Source of the DNA: Hyphomicrobiales bacterium
GTDB lineage: Bacteria > Pseudomonadota > Alphaproteobacteria > Rhizobiales > Rhizobiaceae
DNA length: 64,000 bases
Assembly: GCA_900470155.1 (NCBI GenBank)
Contig: UBZT01000010.1
Span: forward strand, 1-64,000
Direction of reading: 5' to 3'
Shown here: one piece after another, positions 1 to 9,041 of the stretch
Numbering within the stretch: the stretch's first letter is position 1
Layout: every line of letters begins with the position of its first letter
The notes under the pieces: model-generated
The model's input: the letters and a program-made list of their open reading frames with translations, nothing else
Databases searched by the model: none
Told to the model about the DNA's origin: nothing
Position numbers and translations under genes: made by a program

Positions 1-650
1 GTATCCGAAAGCGGAACGGGGGGGAGTATGGCACATGGGAAAACGAGGGGGATGAAATGGGAGGCGTTTTGTTGAATTTGTTGGGGGATTTGGAAAAGTC
101 ATCCCCGCGGAGGGCGCGCTATTGGCTTGTTTGAGCGGGGAATGCTGTCTTCCGTTGCAAATCCTTGTGTATGGATCCTCGGGTCAAGCCCGAGGATGAC
201 AGAGCGCGGGGCAGTCTTCGGGATTAACCCGAGGACGAGGATGACCCGAGGACGAGGATGACCCAAGAACGCGAATATTCAAGGCGACGACTGAAGTCAC
301 CGACACCTCCCCTCCGTCATCCTCGGGCTTGACCCGAGGATCCATGCGCAAGTTCTCTTCATTCGCACGCGATACGGCTGGCCCCGTCCGTTCGGGCCTT
401 TCCTCCTCGCGATGCGGCGACGGAGAACGAGCCACTATCGGTGTTGCGTGAACCGGTGCGTCTGGATCGCAAGACAGGAGCCATGTCATGGACGAGGTCC
501 TCGCCTTGACGAATAGCGTGGAACCGCAAGGCCGGAGCAGAGTGATCGGTTGCTGCCGGTTTGTGGCACCCCACACAGGAGGCCTCTGTCGTTTGCACCA
601 CGCTTCGGCTAGGCTGGCAGCAACCGAAAAGCCAGGCGCGACGAGGCACG
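1..650. other. Gene-free region at the left edge
   Basis: No convincing coding sequence is visible before the rhomboid gene at 651. The open frames here either run through the palindromic repeat at 171-345 or are antisense or short, and none has a recognisable protein family or a good ribosome-binding site. Positions 1-170 are purine-rich on the plus strand and of lower GC than the rest. Positions 346-650 are GC-rich and presumably hold the promoter of the rhomboid gene, but I could not assign clear -35 and -10 boxes or a known riboswitch. Confidence 0.55.
171..345. repeat. Mosaic intergenic palindromic repeat
   Basis: Two 30-bp copies of the same element lie in opposite orientation at 171-200 and 316-345, and they are exact reverse complements of each other. 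Each copy is itself a hairpin: ATCCTCGGG and CCCGAGGAT flank a 5-base spacer (175-183 and 189-197 in the first copy). Between them a 17-bp unit starting CCCGAGGACGAGG is repeated twice in tandem (228-244 and 245-261). Translated, the element gives the peptide MDPRVKPEDD, which recurs in spurious ORFs of many rhizobial genomes. It is therefore probably a dispersed, non-coding repeat family. Confidence 0.85.
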
Positions 651-1460
651 ATGTTTATTCCCTTGCATGACCGCAACGCGCTCAAGCACATCAAACGGCA
701 ATATGTGACGCTCGGGCTGATCGCGGCCAATGTGGTGATCCATGTGCTGACGCTGCTGATGCCGGAAAAGCTCTTGGAAATGTGCATCTATGGTCTCGGC
801 TTCATTGCCGCGGTCGTCTTCGATTTTGCCGATCTCGATCCGTCGCTGGTGCTGGTGCCGGAAGACACGACCTATGTGACCTATGCCTTCCTGCATGCCA
901 GCTGGCTGCATTTCGGCTCGAACATGCTGTTCCTCTGGGTGTTCGGCGACAATGTCGAGGACGCGCTCGGGCATTGGCGTTTCCTGTTTTTCTATCTCGT
1001 TTGCGCCGCAGCCGGCGCGCTGGTGCATGGACTGCTGGCGCCCACCTCGCAGGCGCCGTTGATCGGCGCATCGGGTGCGGTGTCCGGCGTTGTGGCAGCC
1101 TATCTGATGCTGCATCCCAAGGTGCGCGTCTGGGTTCTGGTGCTGATGCGTTTCCCGCTGCCATTGCCCGCTTTCATTCCGCTGGCGCTGTGGATTGGCC
1201 AGCAATTTGCCCTGCTGCTGTTCAACGCAGACAGCAATGTCTCCTTCGGCGCGCATGTCGGCGGCATCATCGCCGGCGCCCTGCTGGTGCTTGTGCTGCG
1301 CCGTCCGGGCGTGCCGCTGTTTGACCGCACCATCGTCACGCCGCGCGCCGTCGAGCACCTTGAAATCCCCGTGGCCGAGGTCGTCGTTCCGGCGGCAGCA
1401 CAGCCGACAGCCCGGACCGCGGCCCGGACCACACCCCGGGTCACCCATTGGGGACGATAA
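651..1460 (+). CDS. Rhomboid family intramembrane serine protease
   Basis: This is a 269-residue polytopic membrane protein of the rhomboid family, which cleaves transmembrane substrates inside the lipid bilayer. The catalytic serine sits in the motif GASGAVSG (about residues 139-146, Ser141). The partner histidine is in AHVGG (His202) on a later helix. The conserved HFGSNM segment (87-92) belongs to the loop 1/helix 2 region. The last 50 residues are an Ala/Thr/Pro-rich cytoplasmic tail ending in THWGR. The ATG at 651 is chosen because the protein then begins just before the first membrane segment. An in-frame start at 561 would add 30 residues with no family similarity. The substrate is unknown. 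Confidence 0.9.
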   Translation: MFIPLHDRNALKHIKRQYVTLGLIAANVVIHVLTLLMPEKLLEMCIYGLGFIAAVVFDFADLDPSLVLVPEDTTYVTYAFLHASWLHFGSNMLFLWVFGDNVEDALGHWRFLFFYLVCAAAGALVHGLLAPTSQAPLIGASGAVSGVVAAYLMLHPKVRVWVLVLMRFPLPLPAFIPLALWIGQQFALLLFNADSNVSFGAHVGGIIAGALLVLVLRRPGVPLFDRTIVTPRAVEHLEIPVAEVVVPAAAQPTARTAARTTPRVTHWGR

Positions 1461-1482
1461 GCTGTCCGCGCCGCCCCGCTTA

Positions 1483-1504
1483 TTGACGTGAACGTCAACG
1501 TCAA
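1483..1504. promoter_or_regulatory. Palindromic operator candidate upstream of etfBA
   Basis: TTGACGT-GA-ACGTCAA is a perfect 7-bp inverted repeat at 1483-1498, followed at once by another CGTCAA half-site (1499-1504). TTGACG can also serve as a -35 box, with TTATTG about 17 bases downstream as a weak -10, so a protein bound here would overlap the promoter of etfBA. The palindrome resembles sites attributed to MerR-family LiuR regulators of branched-chain amino-acid and fatty-acid catabolism. That assignment is inference from memory of the motif. Confidence 0.5.
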
Positions 1505-1645
1505 TTATTGCTGTCGTCAAACGCCCCGGCATTCGGCGTCAGGCGTTGTGTTTGGACAAAAAATGCGTATCGATGTCGCCAATCGACAAACGGCGGACCG
1601 CTTTCAAGCGCATTTTCCGGCGGAAAGCAGTGAAGGAAGGAACCC

Positions 1646-2395
1646 ATGAAAATCCTAGTGACCGTAAAGCGGGTTGTTGACTACAACGTGAAGATCCGGG
1701 TGAAGCCGGATGGCACCGGCGTCGAGCTGGCCAACGTCAAGATGTCGATGAATCCCTTCGACGAAATCTCCGTCGAGGAAGCACTGCGCCTGAAGGAAGC
1801 CGGCAAGGCTGAGGAAGTGGTTGTCGTCTCGATCGGCCCCGCCAAGGCGGAAGAAACGCTGCGCACGGCGCTGGCCATGGGTGCCGACCGCGCCATCCTG
1901 GTCGAGACCGACGACGCCGTCGAGCCGCTTGCCGTCGCCAAGATCCTGAAAGGTGTCGTCGAAGCCGAACAGCCTGGCCTGGTGATCACCGGCAAGCAGG
2001 CGATCGACGACGATTCGAACCAGACCGGCCAGATGCTTTCGGCCCTGCTCGGCTGGAGCCAGGCGACCTTTGCCTCGAAGCTCGATCTCGGCGCCGACAA
2101 GGCAACCGTCACCCGCGAAGTCGATGGCGGCCTGCAGACCATCGATGTCAAGCTACCGGCGATCGTCACCACCGACCTGCGCTTGAACGAGCCGCGTTAC
2201 GCCTCGCTGCCGAACATCATGAAGGCAAAGAAGAAGCCGCTCGACAAGAAGTCGCCGGCCGATTTCGGCGTCGACACGACGGCCCGCCTGAAGGTGCTGA
2301 AGACCGAGGAACCGTCGGGCCGCAAGGCCGGCGTCAAGGTCAAGAGCGTCGCCGAACTGGTCGACAAGCTCAAGAACGAAGCCGGCGTGCTGTAA
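1646..2395 (+). CDS. etfB: Electron transfer flavoprotein subunit beta
   Basis: EtfB (249 residues, the usual length) pairs with EtfA to carry electrons from acyl-CoA dehydrogenases to ETF:ubiquinone oxidoreductase. The ETF-beta signature is seen at residues 174-197, including [16 protein letters not shown] followed by KAKKK. The adenine-nucleotide-binding stretch [15 protein letters not shown] lies at 115-129. A good ribosome-binding site (GGAAGGAA) precedes the ATG. etfA follows after 25 bp, so the two are co-transcribed. The palindrome at 1483-1504 is the only candidate control element upstream. Confidence 0.97.
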   Translation: MKILVTVKRVVDYNVKIRVKPDGTGVELANVKMSMNPFDEISVEEALRLKEAGKAEEVVVVSIGPAKAEETLRTALAMGADRAILVETDDAVEPLAVAKILKGVVEAEQPGLVITGKQAIDDDSNQTGQMLSALLGWSQATFASKLDLGADKATVTREVDGGLQTIDVKLPAIVTTDLRLNEPRYASLPNIMKAKKKPLDKKSPADFGVDTTARLKVLKTEEPSGRKAGVKVKSVAELVDKLKNEAGVL

Positions 2396-2420
2396 GCGGA
2401 ACGCATAGGAGATTACGAAA

Positions 2421-3350
2421 ATGGCCATTCTTCTTTTGGCAGAACATGACAATGCAACGCTGTCCGACCAGACCGCCAAGACACTGACGGCCGCCGCCAA
2501 GATCGGCTCCGACGTGCATGTACTGGTCGCAGGCTCCGGCGCCAAGGCAGCCGCCGATGCCGCCGCAAAGCTCTCGGGCGTCACCAAGGTCCTGCTTGCC
2601 GACGACGCAAGCCTTGCCAACAACCTCGCAGAGCCGCTGGCGGCCCTGATCGTTTCCCTCGCCGGCAGCTATGACACGATCATCGCGCCCGCGACATCGA
2701 TCGGCAAGAACGTTCTGCCGCGCGTCGCTGCCCTGCTCGACGTGATGCAGGTCTCGGAAATCATCGAAGTGGTCTCCGCTGACACCTTCAAGCGCCCGAT
2801 CTACGCCGGCAACGCCATCCAGACCGTGCAGTCGACCGACACCAAGAAGGTGATCACGGTGCGCACCGCCTCGTTTGCCGCCGCAGCCGAAGGCGGTTCC
2901 GCCGCCGTCGAGACGATCGCAGCCACGGCCAATCCGGGCCTGTCGACCCATGTCTCGGACGCATTGTCGTCTTCGGACCGTCCGGAACTGACCTCGGCCA
3001 AGATCATCATCTCGGGTGGCCGTGCCCTCGGTTCGTCGGAAAAGTTCCAGCAGGTCATCCTGCCGGTCGCCGACAAGCTCGGTGCTGCCGTCGGCGCCTC
3101 GCGCGCCGCCGTCGATGCCGGCTATGCGCCGAACGACTGGCAGGTCGGCCAGACCGGCAAGGTGGTCGCGCCACAGCTCTACATTGCCTGCGGCATCTCG
3201 GGTGCGATCCAGCATCTCGCCGGCATGAAGGACTCGAAGGTCATCGTTGCGATCAACAAGGACGAGGAGGCGCCGATCTTCCAGGTTGCCGACTACGGCC
3301 TCGTCGCCGATCTCTTCGAAGCCCTGCCGGAGCTTGAAAAGGCGCTGTGA
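2421..3350 (+). CDS. etfA: Electron transfer flavoprotein subunit alpha
   Basis: EtfA (309 residues, full length) holds the FAD of the electron-transfer flavoprotein. FAD-contacting motifs are visible in the C-terminal domain: SGGRALGS (198-205), QVGQTG (241-246) and [13 protein letters not shown] (253-265). The N-terminal 190 residues form the alpha/beta domain that packs against EtfB. The gene has its own AGGAG-like ribosome-binding site and lies 25 bp after etfB. A rho-independent terminator follows at 3411-3442, so most transcripts probably stop before the dehydrogenase gene downstream. Confidence 0.97.
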   Translation: MAILLLAEHDNATLSDQTAKTLTAAAKIGSDVHVLVAGSGAKAAADAAAKLSGVTKVLLADDASLANNLAEPLAALIVSLAGSYDTIIAPATSIGKNVLPRVAALLDVMQVSEIIEVVSADTFKRPIYAGNAIQTVQSTDTKKVITVRTASFAAAAEGGSAAVETIAATANPGLSTHVSDALSSSDRPELTSAKIIISGGRALGSSEKFQQVILPVADKLGAAVGASRAAVDAGYAPNDWQVGQTGKVVAPQLYIACGISGAIQHLAGMKDSKVIVAINKDEEAPIFQVADYGLVADLFEALPELEKAL

Positions 3351-3410
3351 TCCGGTGCCCTTCGCACCCGCGAAAGGGCTGGAAAAACACCCGGCATGGG
3401 TCTATCAATT

Positions 3411-3442
3411 GCCGGGCTCGCGAAAGCGGGCCCGGCATTTTT
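3411..3442 (+). terminator. Rho-independent terminator after etfA
   Basis: GCCGGGC (3411-3417) pairs with GCCCGGC (3430-3436), and the stem extends inward by four more pairs closing a GAAA tetraloop. Five T residues follow (3438-3442). The 11-bp stem, stable loop and T-run form a canonical intrinsic terminator, placed 60 bp after the etfA stop and 50 bp before the next gene. Confidence 0.88.
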
Positions 3443-3491
3443 GTCCGGTATTTTCGCGATGAATAACAAAGTCGATGGGTAGGAGAGCGGG

Positions 3492-4373
3492 ATGACGACG
3501 ACGATCACCAATGTAGGCGTGGTGGGTGCAGGCCAGATGGGCTGCGGCATCGCCCAGGTTTCGGCCATCGCCGGCTACAAGGTCCACATCTACGATCTCG
3601 CCAAGGAGCGCATCGAGGCCGGCCTTGCCACCATCCACGGCAATCTCGCCCGCCAGGTCGCCAACGGCAAGCTGACCGAAGACGAACGCAAGGCAGCGCT
3701 TGCCCTGATCTCGGGCTCGAGCGACATCAACGACATGGCCGCCACCGACCTCGTCATCGAGGCCGCCACCGAAGACGAAACCGTCAAACGCAAGATATTC
3801 GCCCAGCTCTGCCCGGTGCTGAAGCCCGAGGCGCTGCTCGCCACCAATACCTCTTCCCTGTCGATCACCCGGCTCGCGTCTGCGACCGACCGGCCGGAGC
3901 GCTTCATGGGAATTCATTTCATGAACCCGGTCCCGGTGATGAAGCTGGTCGAACTGGTGCGCGGCATCGCCACCGGCGAAAACACCTTCGAGACGGCCAA
4001 GACCTTCGTCCGCTCGCTCGACAAGACGATCACCGTGGCCGAAGACTTCCCGGCCTTCATCGTCAACCGCATCCTGCTGCCGATGATCAACGAGGCGATC
4101 TATACGCTCTATGAAGGCGTCGGCTCGGTCGAGGCGATCGACACGGCGATGAAGCTCGGCGCCAACCATCCGATGGGCCCGCTGCAGCTCGCCGACTTCA
4201 TCGGCCTCGACACGTGTCTCTCGATCATGCAGGTGCTGCATGACGGTCTGGCGGATTCGAAATACCGCCCGTGCCCGCTGCTGGTCAAATATGTCGAGGC
4301 CGGCTGGCTGGGACGCAAGTCCGGCCGCGGTTTCTACGACTATCGCGGCGAAGTGCCGGTGCCGACCCGGTAG
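3492..4373 (+). CDS. hbd: 3-hydroxybutyryl-CoA dehydrogenase
   Basis: This 293-residue protein is an NAD-dependent short-chain 3-hydroxyacyl-CoA dehydrogenase (oxidising 3-hydroxybutyryl-CoA to acetoacetyl-CoA). The Rossmann fold begins with VGVVGAGQMGCGIAQ, and the dinucleotide motif GAGQMG is at 12-17. The catalytic histidine is in IHFMNP (His142), with the usual NTSSLSI stretch just before it. The C-terminal dimerisation domain ends at GRKSGRGFYDY. A ribosome-binding site AGGAGAG precedes the ATG. Its position after etfBA fits fatty-acid or polyhydroxybutyrate metabolism, but the strong terminator between them suggests partly separate expression. Confidence 0.95.
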   Translation: MTTTITNVGVVGAGQMGCGIAQVSAIAGYKVHIYDLAKERIEAGLATIHGNLARQVANGKLTEDERKAALALISGSSDINDMAATDLVIEAATEDETVKRKIFAQLCPVLKPEALLATNTSSLSITRLASATDRPERFMGIHFMNPVPVMKLVELVRGIATGENTFETAKTFVRSLDKTITVAEDFPAFIVNRILLPMINEAIYTLYEGVGSVEAIDTAMKLGANHPMGPLQLADFIGLDTCLSIMQVLHDGLADSKYRPCPLLVKYVEAGWLGRKSGRGFYDYRGEVPVPTR

Positions 4374-4389
4374 TGCAAAGGCGTCGAAT

Positions 4390-4421
4390 TTTGCGCGCAA
4401 ACGATTGTGGCGCAAAGATTT
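4390..4421 (+). terminator. Possible terminator after hbd
   Basis: TTTGCGC (4390-4396) and GCGCAAA (4410-4416) can form a 7-bp stem over a 13-base loop, followed by GATTTTT. The stem is short and the loop large, so this is a weak candidate. It lies 16 bp after the hbd stop and about 100 bp before cysP. Confidence 0.4.
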
Positions 4422-4522
4422 TTGCCGTCTGCCATGATGATTAGGCGGCCATGCCTCGGAAGCAGCGATCGAAGGCCGTAGGTTGCGGGCTCGATAGTGA
4501 ATGCTTTTGGAGCGAATACACG

Positions 4523-5518
4523 ATGAAGCGTCTGTTTTTGATCGGGGCCGCGCTGTCTGCGCTCGCCGCCTCTTTGTCCGCAACCGGTCCGGCCCAGGCA
4601 GCCGACACGCTGCTCAACGCATCCTATGACGTCGCCCGCGAGGTTTTTGCCGCCGAGAACGAGGCCTTCATCAAGAGCCATCCCGGCGTCACCATCGACC
4701 AGTCGCATGGCGGCACATCCAAGCAGGCCCGCGCCATCGCCGAAGGCCTCGAGGCGGACGTCGTGACCTTCAACCAGGTGACCGACATCGATTTCCTGGT
4801 GAAGCAGGGCTTCGTCTCCGAAAACTGGAAGAGCGAATTCCCCAACAACGCCTCGCCCTTCTATTCCTTCCCGTCCTTCCTCGTGCGCGCCGGCAATCCG
4901 AAGGGCATCAAGGACTGGGACGATCTCGCCCGTGACGACGTCAAGGTGGTCTTCCCCAACCCGAAGACCTCGGGCAATGCCCGCTATACCTATCTGGCGG
5001 CCACCGCCTATGCGAAGGAAAAGTTCGCCGGCGACGAGGCCAAGGTCGAGGAATTCGTCACCAAGATCTTCGACAATGTTCCGGTCTTCGACACCGGCGG
5101 CCGCGCCGCCACCACCACCTTCGTCGAGCGCGAGATCGGCGACGTGATCATCACCTTCGAAGCCGAGACCAAGGCGATCGCCAAGCAGTACGGCACCGAC
5201 AAGTTCGCCCAGGTCGTGCCCTCGGTCAGCCTTCTCGCCGAATTCCCGGTCGCCATCGTCGACAAGGTCGCCGAGAAGAAGGGGTCCGTCGAGCTTGCCA
5301 AGTCCTATCTCGACTTCCTCTACACGCCGGAAGGCCAGACGATTGCCGCCGAATTCGGCCACCGCGTGCATGATGAGGCGGTTGCCGCCAAATTCAAGGA
5401 CCAGTTCCCGGAGATCCGCCTGGTGACGGTCGAAGACGTCTTCGGCGGCTGGAGCAAGGTGTCTGCCGAGCATTTTGCCGAAGGCACGATCCTCGACAGG
5501 ATCTATGGCAGCCGATAA
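4523..5518 (+). CDS. cysP: Sulfate/thiosulfate ABC transporter, periplasmic binding protein
   Basis: This 331-residue protein is the periplasmic sulfate receptor of the CysPTWA importer. It starts with a clear Sec signal peptide (MKRLFLIGAALSALA) and a probable cleavage after AQA at about residue 27. The mature part has LLNASYDVARE, QSHGGTSKQA and the CysP-type NQVTD segment, which are the family's anion-binding and fold signatures. The ATG at 4523 is preferred over an upstream in-frame start at 4451 because it places the signal peptide at the N-terminus. It is the first gene of the operon with cysT, cysW and cysA. Whether it prefers sulfate or thiosulfate cannot be read from sequence. Confidence 0.93.
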   Translation: MKRLFLIGAALSALAASLSATGPAQAADTLLNASYDVAREVFAAENEAFIKSHPGVTIDQSHGGTSKQARAIAEGLEADVVTFNQVTDIDFLVKQGFVSENWKSEFPNNASPFYSFPSFLVRAGNPKGIKDWDDLARDDVKVVFPNPKTSGNARYTYLAATAYAKEKFAGDEAKVEEFVTKIFDNVPVFDTGGRAATTTFVEREIGDVIITFEAETKAIAKQYGTDKFAQVVPSVSLLAEFPVAIVDKVAEKKGSVELAKSYLDFLYTPEGQTIAAEFGHRVHDEAVAAKFKDQFPEIRLVTVEDVFGGWSKVSAEHFAEGTILDRIYGSR

Positions 5519-5542
5519 GACGACCAACGCACCACCTCGATC

Positions 5543-5577
5543 AACCGGCGGCAACCCCGCCGGTTTTCCCTGTTTTC
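5543..5577 (+). terminator. Intra-operon hairpin between cysP and cysT
   Basis: AACCGGCGG (5543-5551) and CCGCCGGTT (5557-5565) form a perfect 9-bp stem with a 5-base loop, followed by TTCCCTGTTTT. It sits between the binding-protein and permease genes and 28 bp before the cysT start. Such a hairpin can act as a leaky terminator or protect the upstream mRNA, so that the binding protein is made in excess over the membrane components. The role is inferred. Confidence 0.6.
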
Positions 5578-5593
5578 TGGAAAGGATCCGCCC

Positions 5594-6415
5594 TTGAAAC
5601 GGCGCGTCTTGCCGGGCCTGAAAGTGTCCCTCGGGATCACCCTGGTCTATACGGCGATCATCATCCTGCTGCCGCTGGCGGCGCTGATCTTCAAGGCGGC
5701 CAGCCTCGGCCCGGCTGACTACTGGCGCATCGTCTCGTCCGAGCGTGCGGTGGCGAGTTATGTCGTCACCATCGGCAGCGCCCTGGCGGCAACCGTCTTC
5801 AACCTGTTCTTCGGCCTCGGCCTTGCCTGGATCCTGGTGCGTTACCGCTTTCCCGGACGCCGCATCATCGATGCCCTGGTCGATCTGCCCTTTGCCCTGC
5901 CGACGGCGGTTGCCGGTATCGCGCTGACCACGCTGTTTGCCGCCAATGGCTGGTTTGGCGCAGCGCTTGGCCAGATCGGCATCAAGGTCGCCTATACGCC
6001 GCTCGGCATCATGATCGCCATGGCTTTCACCAGCCTGCCCTTCATCGTGCGCACGGTTCAGCCGGTGCTGGAGGAGCTGGATCCGGCGCTCGAAGAGGCC
6101 GGACAGACGCTCGGCAGCAGCGACTGGTCGATCTTCCGTTGGGTGATGCTGCCATTGCTGGCGCCGGCATTGCTGGCCGGGACGTCGCTTGCCTTTGCCC
6201 GCAGCCTGGGTGAATTCGGCGCGATCATCTTCATCGCCGGCAACCAGCCCTACGAGACGGAGATCACCGCCCTTCTCGCCTTCATCAGGCTTGAGGAATA
6301 CGACTATCCGGCATCGGCCGCGATTGCCTCCGTCATGCTGATCGCCGCCTTCCTGATGCTGGCGATCACCAATATCCTGCAGGGGCGCGCGCTGCGTTAC
6401 ACGGTAAAGGGCTGA
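5594..6415 (+). CDS. cysT: Sulfate ABC transporter permease CysT
   Basis: CysT (CysU; 273 residues) is one of the two inner-membrane permeases of the sulfate importer. Six membrane segments are apparent. The cytoplasmic EAA loop that contacts the ATPase is seen as EEAGQTLGSSDWSIFRWVML, at about residues 170-190. The start is a TTG at 5594 with a good AAAGGAT ribosome-binding site 7 bases upstream. No ATG gives the full first membrane segment, so a rare start codon is likely real. cysW begins 4 bp after the stop, which implies translational coupling. Confidence 0.93.
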   Translation: MKRRVLPGLKVSLGITLVYTAIIILLPLAALIFKAASLGPADYWRIVSSERAVASYVVTIGSALAATVFNLFFGLGLAWILVRYRFPGRRIIDALVDLPFALPTAVAGIALTTLFAANGWFGAALGQIGIKVAYTPLGIMIAMAFTSLPFIVRTVQPVLEELDPALEEAGQTLGSSDWSIFRWVMLPLLAPALLAGTSLAFARSLGEFGAIIFIAGNQPYETEITALLAFIRLEEYDYPASAAIASVMLIAAFLMLAITNILQGRALRYTVKG

Positions 6416-6419
6416 CGTC

Positions 6420-7313
6420 ATGAGCAAAGTCACCGGCCGACGGCCGCCCCGGGTCGGAGATGCGCCGCTGTTCAGGGCCATCCTGCTGACCGTTATTCTC
6501 ATCCTGGTGGCGCTTGTCATCGTCGCGCCACTGCTGGTCATCGGCATCGAAGCCTTTTCGAAGGGCCTGCCCTTCTTTGCCAAGACGATCGCCGATCCGG
6601 ACACGCGCCACGCGATTATGCTGACGGTCCTGACGGCGCTGATTGCCGTGCCGATCAACACGGTCTTCGGCGTGGCCGCCGCCTGGGCGATCACCAAGCA
6701 CGACTTTTTCGGCAAGCGTCTGCTGACCATCCTCATCGAGATCCCGTTCTCGGTCTCGCCGATCGTTGCCGGCGTCTCCTATCTCTTCGTCTACGGCCTG
6801 CAGGGCCTGTTCGGCCCGGCGCTGGACAGTGCCGAGATCAAGATCATGTTCGCCCTGCCCGGCATCGTGCTCGCCTCGATGTTCGTCACGGCACCCTTTG
6901 TCGCCCGCGAGCTCATCCCGCTGATGCAGGCCCAGGGCCGCGATCTCGAAGAAGCCGCAACCTCGCTCGGCGCGAGCGGCCTGCGCACCTTCTTCTCGGT
7001 GACGCTGCCGAACATCAAATGGGCGCTGCTCTACGGCGTGGTGCTGTGCAATTCCCGCGTCATGGGCGAATTCGGCGCCGTCTCGGTCGTCTCGGGCAAT
7101 ATCCGCGGCCAGACCAACACGCTGCCGCTGCATATCGAACTGCTCTACCACGACTACAACGCCATCGGCGCCTTTGCCGCCGCCACCATTCTGGCAACGC
7201 TTGCCATCGTTACCCTGTTTGCCAAGGTCCTGCTGGAACGCCAGGGGGCAGGCCGTCGCGCTCGCCCTGCCACGCTTGCCGGCACAGCTATTCTTCCGGA
7301 GGTCAAATCGTGA
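6420..7313 (+). CDS. cysW: Sulfate ABC transporter permease CysW
   Basis: CysW (297 residues) is the second permease subunit, forming a heterodimer with CysT. Six hydrophobic segments are predicted by eye. The EAA loop reads [21 protein letters not shown], at about residues 178-198. Conserved [11 protein letters not shown] and [12 protein letters not shown] segments are typical of the family. The gene starts 4 bp after cysT and its stop overlaps the GTG start of cysA in the sequence GTGA. Confidence 0.95.
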   Translation: MSKVTGRRPPRVGDAPLFRAILLTVILILVALVIVAPLLVIGIEAFSKGLPFFAKTIADPDTRHAIMLTVLTALIAVPINTVFGVAAAWAITKHDFFGKRLLTILIEIPFSVSPIVAGVSYLFVYGLQGLFGPALDSAEIKIMFALPGIVLASMFVTAPFVARELIPLMQAQGRDLEEAATSLGASGLRTFFSVTLPNIKWALLYGVVLCNSRVMGEFGAVSVVSGNIRGQTNTLPLHIELLYHDYNAIGAFAAATILATLAIVTLFAKVLLERQGAGRRARPATLAGTAILPEVKS

Positions 7314-8332
7314 AAATCCGCCTCGACACCGTCGTCAAGACCTTCGACACCTTTCGCGCCGTGCATGGCGTTTCCCTGGATATCGAGAGCGGCGAGCTGG
7401 TCGCACTTCTCGGACCGTCAGGCTCCGGCAAGACCACCATTCTGCGCATGGTCGCCGGCCTCGAACACGCCGATGGCGGTCAGGTCTTCTTCGGCGACGA
7501 GGATGCGACGAATATCCCGGTGCGCGACCGCGGCGTCGGTTTCGTCTTCCAGCACTATGCGCTCTTCCCGCATATGACAGTCGCTGAAAACATCGCCTTT
7601 GGGATGAAGGTTTCCAAGGTCAAGCGCAACACGGCGGCCATCGACACCCGCGTCGCGGAACTGCTGGCGCTCGTCCAGCTGACCGGTCTCGGCAACCGCT
7701 TCCCGGCCCAGATCTCCGGCGGCCAGCGCCAGCGCGTGGCGCTCGCCCGGGCGCTCGCCGTCGATCCCAAGGTTCTGCTGCTCGATGAACCCTTCGGCGC
7801 ACTGGATGCCAATGTGCGCCGCGACCTGCGCCGCTGGCTGCGTAAAATTCACGACGAGCTGGGCATCACCACGCTGTTTGTCACCCATGACCAGGAAGAG
7901 GCGCTCGACCTCGCCGACCGCGTCGTCATCCTGGAAAAGGGCCAGATCGTCCAGCAGGGCACGCCGGAAGAGGTCTGCCGCACGCCGGCAAATGCCTTCG
8001 TCATGCGCTTTCTCGGCGATGCCAACACGCTGAGTGCCACGGCCCTCGACGGCAAGGCGGATGTTGAGGCAGTGGCCTATGACGCGCCGGAGGTCAAGGA
8101 TGGTCCGGCCGAGGTCCTGTTTCGCCCATCGGACGCGACCTGGCATGCCGAAGGCGGCCAAGGCATCGCCGCCCGTATCCTGCGTGTTCTCGACCGGCCC
8201 GGTTCACGGCGCGTGCTGGCCCAGACCCTCGGCGGCCAGCCGGTGGAATTCGACACCACGCCCGAATTTCCCTATCGCAAGGATGATGTCGGCGTGATCG
8301 AAATCAGCCGCCCGCGCATCTACGCCGTCTGA
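7310..8332 (+). CDS. cysA: Sulfate ABC transporter ATP-binding protein CysA
   Basis: CysA (340 residues) energises the CysTW permease. Visible motifs are Walker A GPSGSGKT (35-42), the Q-loop [12 protein letters not shown], the ABC signature [14 protein letters not shown], Walker [13 protein letters not shown] and the H-loop FVTHDQEEA. The C-terminal 100 residues are a TOBE-like regulatory domain. The start is the GTG at 7310 inside the cysW stop (GTGA). A longer open frame from 7019 lies wholly inside cysW and is not coding. The operon cysPTWA is complete. Confidence 0.96.
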   Translation: MKIRLDTVVKTFDTFRAVHGVSLDIESGELVALLGPSGSGKTTILRMVAGLEHADGGQVFFGDEDATNIPVRDRGVGFVFQHYALFPHMTVAENIAFGMKVSKVKRNTAAIDTRVAELLALVQLTGLGNRFPAQISGGQRQRVALARALAVDPKVLLLDEPFGALDANVRRDLRRWLRKIHDELGITTLFVTHDQEEALDLADRVVILEKGQIVQQGTPEEVCRTPANAFVMRFLGDANTLSATALDGKADVEAVAYDAPEVKDGPAEVLFRPSDATWHAEGGQGIAARILRVLDRPGSRRVLAQTLGGQPVEFDTTPEFPYRKDDVGVIEISRPRIYAV

Positions 8333-8345
8333 GCACAGGGACCGA

Positions 8346-9017
8346 TCAGATCCCGATCGCCGTGCTGGCGGCCCCGACAAGCGCCTTGGCGTCCGGGCTG
8401 TCCCAGGCGGCCGGGCCGTTCATCGCGCCGAGCAGACAACCCTTGCCATCGATCAGAAGGGTCGCCGGCAGACCGAAGGCGAGGCCCTGCTTTTTCAGGT
8501 TGTTGAACACGCCCATCGAGGCATCGCGGTAAAGGCCGAGCGCATCGACACCGGTTTCCTCGAGAAAGGTCTTCGGCTTTTCCACGTCGCCCGTGTCGAT
8601 ATTGATCGCCAGGACCTGGAACGTCTCGCCGCCGGCCGCCTTCTGCAGATTGTTGAGCGCCGGCATCTCCTCGCGACAGGGCACGCACCAGGTGGCCCAG
8701 AGATTGAGAAGCACCGTCTTGCCGGCAAAATCGGCCGTCGTCATCGACTTGCCGGAGGCATCGGCGAATGTCAGGCCCTCGATCGGTTTGGGCTGTTCGA
8801 CCGGCACCATGGCCGCGACATCGCCGGTCATGTAGGGGGTCAAGGCGCTGGCGCGGGCGACAGAGCCCTCGCATTGGCCGGCAGCGGCTGTCTCCGCGCC
8901 ATTGCCAGACACCGTCTGCTTCACGTATACCGCTGCCGCGCCGGCGATTACGCCGGCAATCGCCGCAATCGCAACCAGCTTGGCGGGGAAGAGGCCGGAC
9001 GGTCTTTTTTCAGTCAT
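8346..9017 (-). CDS. tlpA: TlpA-type thiol:disulfide interchange protein
   Basis: This 223-residue membrane-anchored periplasmic thioredoxin is of the TlpA family, which in Bradyrhizobium reduces proteins of cytochrome oxidase biogenesis. An N-terminal membrane anchor (about residues 12-31) is followed by a thioredoxin fold with the active site [13 protein letters not shown] (CVPC at 111-114) and the cis-proline segment GLPATLLID. Further cysteines at 49 (QCEG) and near the C-terminus (KGCLLG) match the extra disulfide of TlpA. The ATG at 9017 is chosen because it puts the anchor at the N-terminus. The gene diverges from argH with only 24 bp between start codons. Confidence 0.92.
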   Translation of the reverse strand: MTEKRPSGLFPAKLVAIAAIAGVIAGAAAVYVKQTVSGNGAETAAAGQCEGSVARASALTPYMTGDVAAMVPVEQPKPIEGLTFADASGKSMTTADFAGKTVLLNLWATWCVPCREEMPALNNLQKAAGGETFQVLAINIDTGDVEKPKTFLEETGVDALGLYRDASMGVFNNLKKQGLAFGLPATLLIDGKGCLLGAMNGPAAWDSPDAKALVGAASTAIGI

Positions 9018-9041
9018 GTCATTCTCCAGGATAGGCATTTC

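Noticed and set aside
184-576. A minus-strand open frame at the left edge containing MDPRVKPEDD
   Set aside because: The peptide is the translation of the dispersed palindromic repeat, a well-known source of false ORFs in rhizobial genomes.
346-650. Possible riboswitch upstream of the rhomboid gene
   Set aside because: I looked for cobalamin, SAM-II and glycine riboswitch cores and found none that fit.
4340-6736. A 798-codon open frame on the minus strand opposite cysPTW
   Set aside because: It is antisense to three genes with clear families and conserved motifs. It arises from GC-rich third-position bias and has no recognisable domain.
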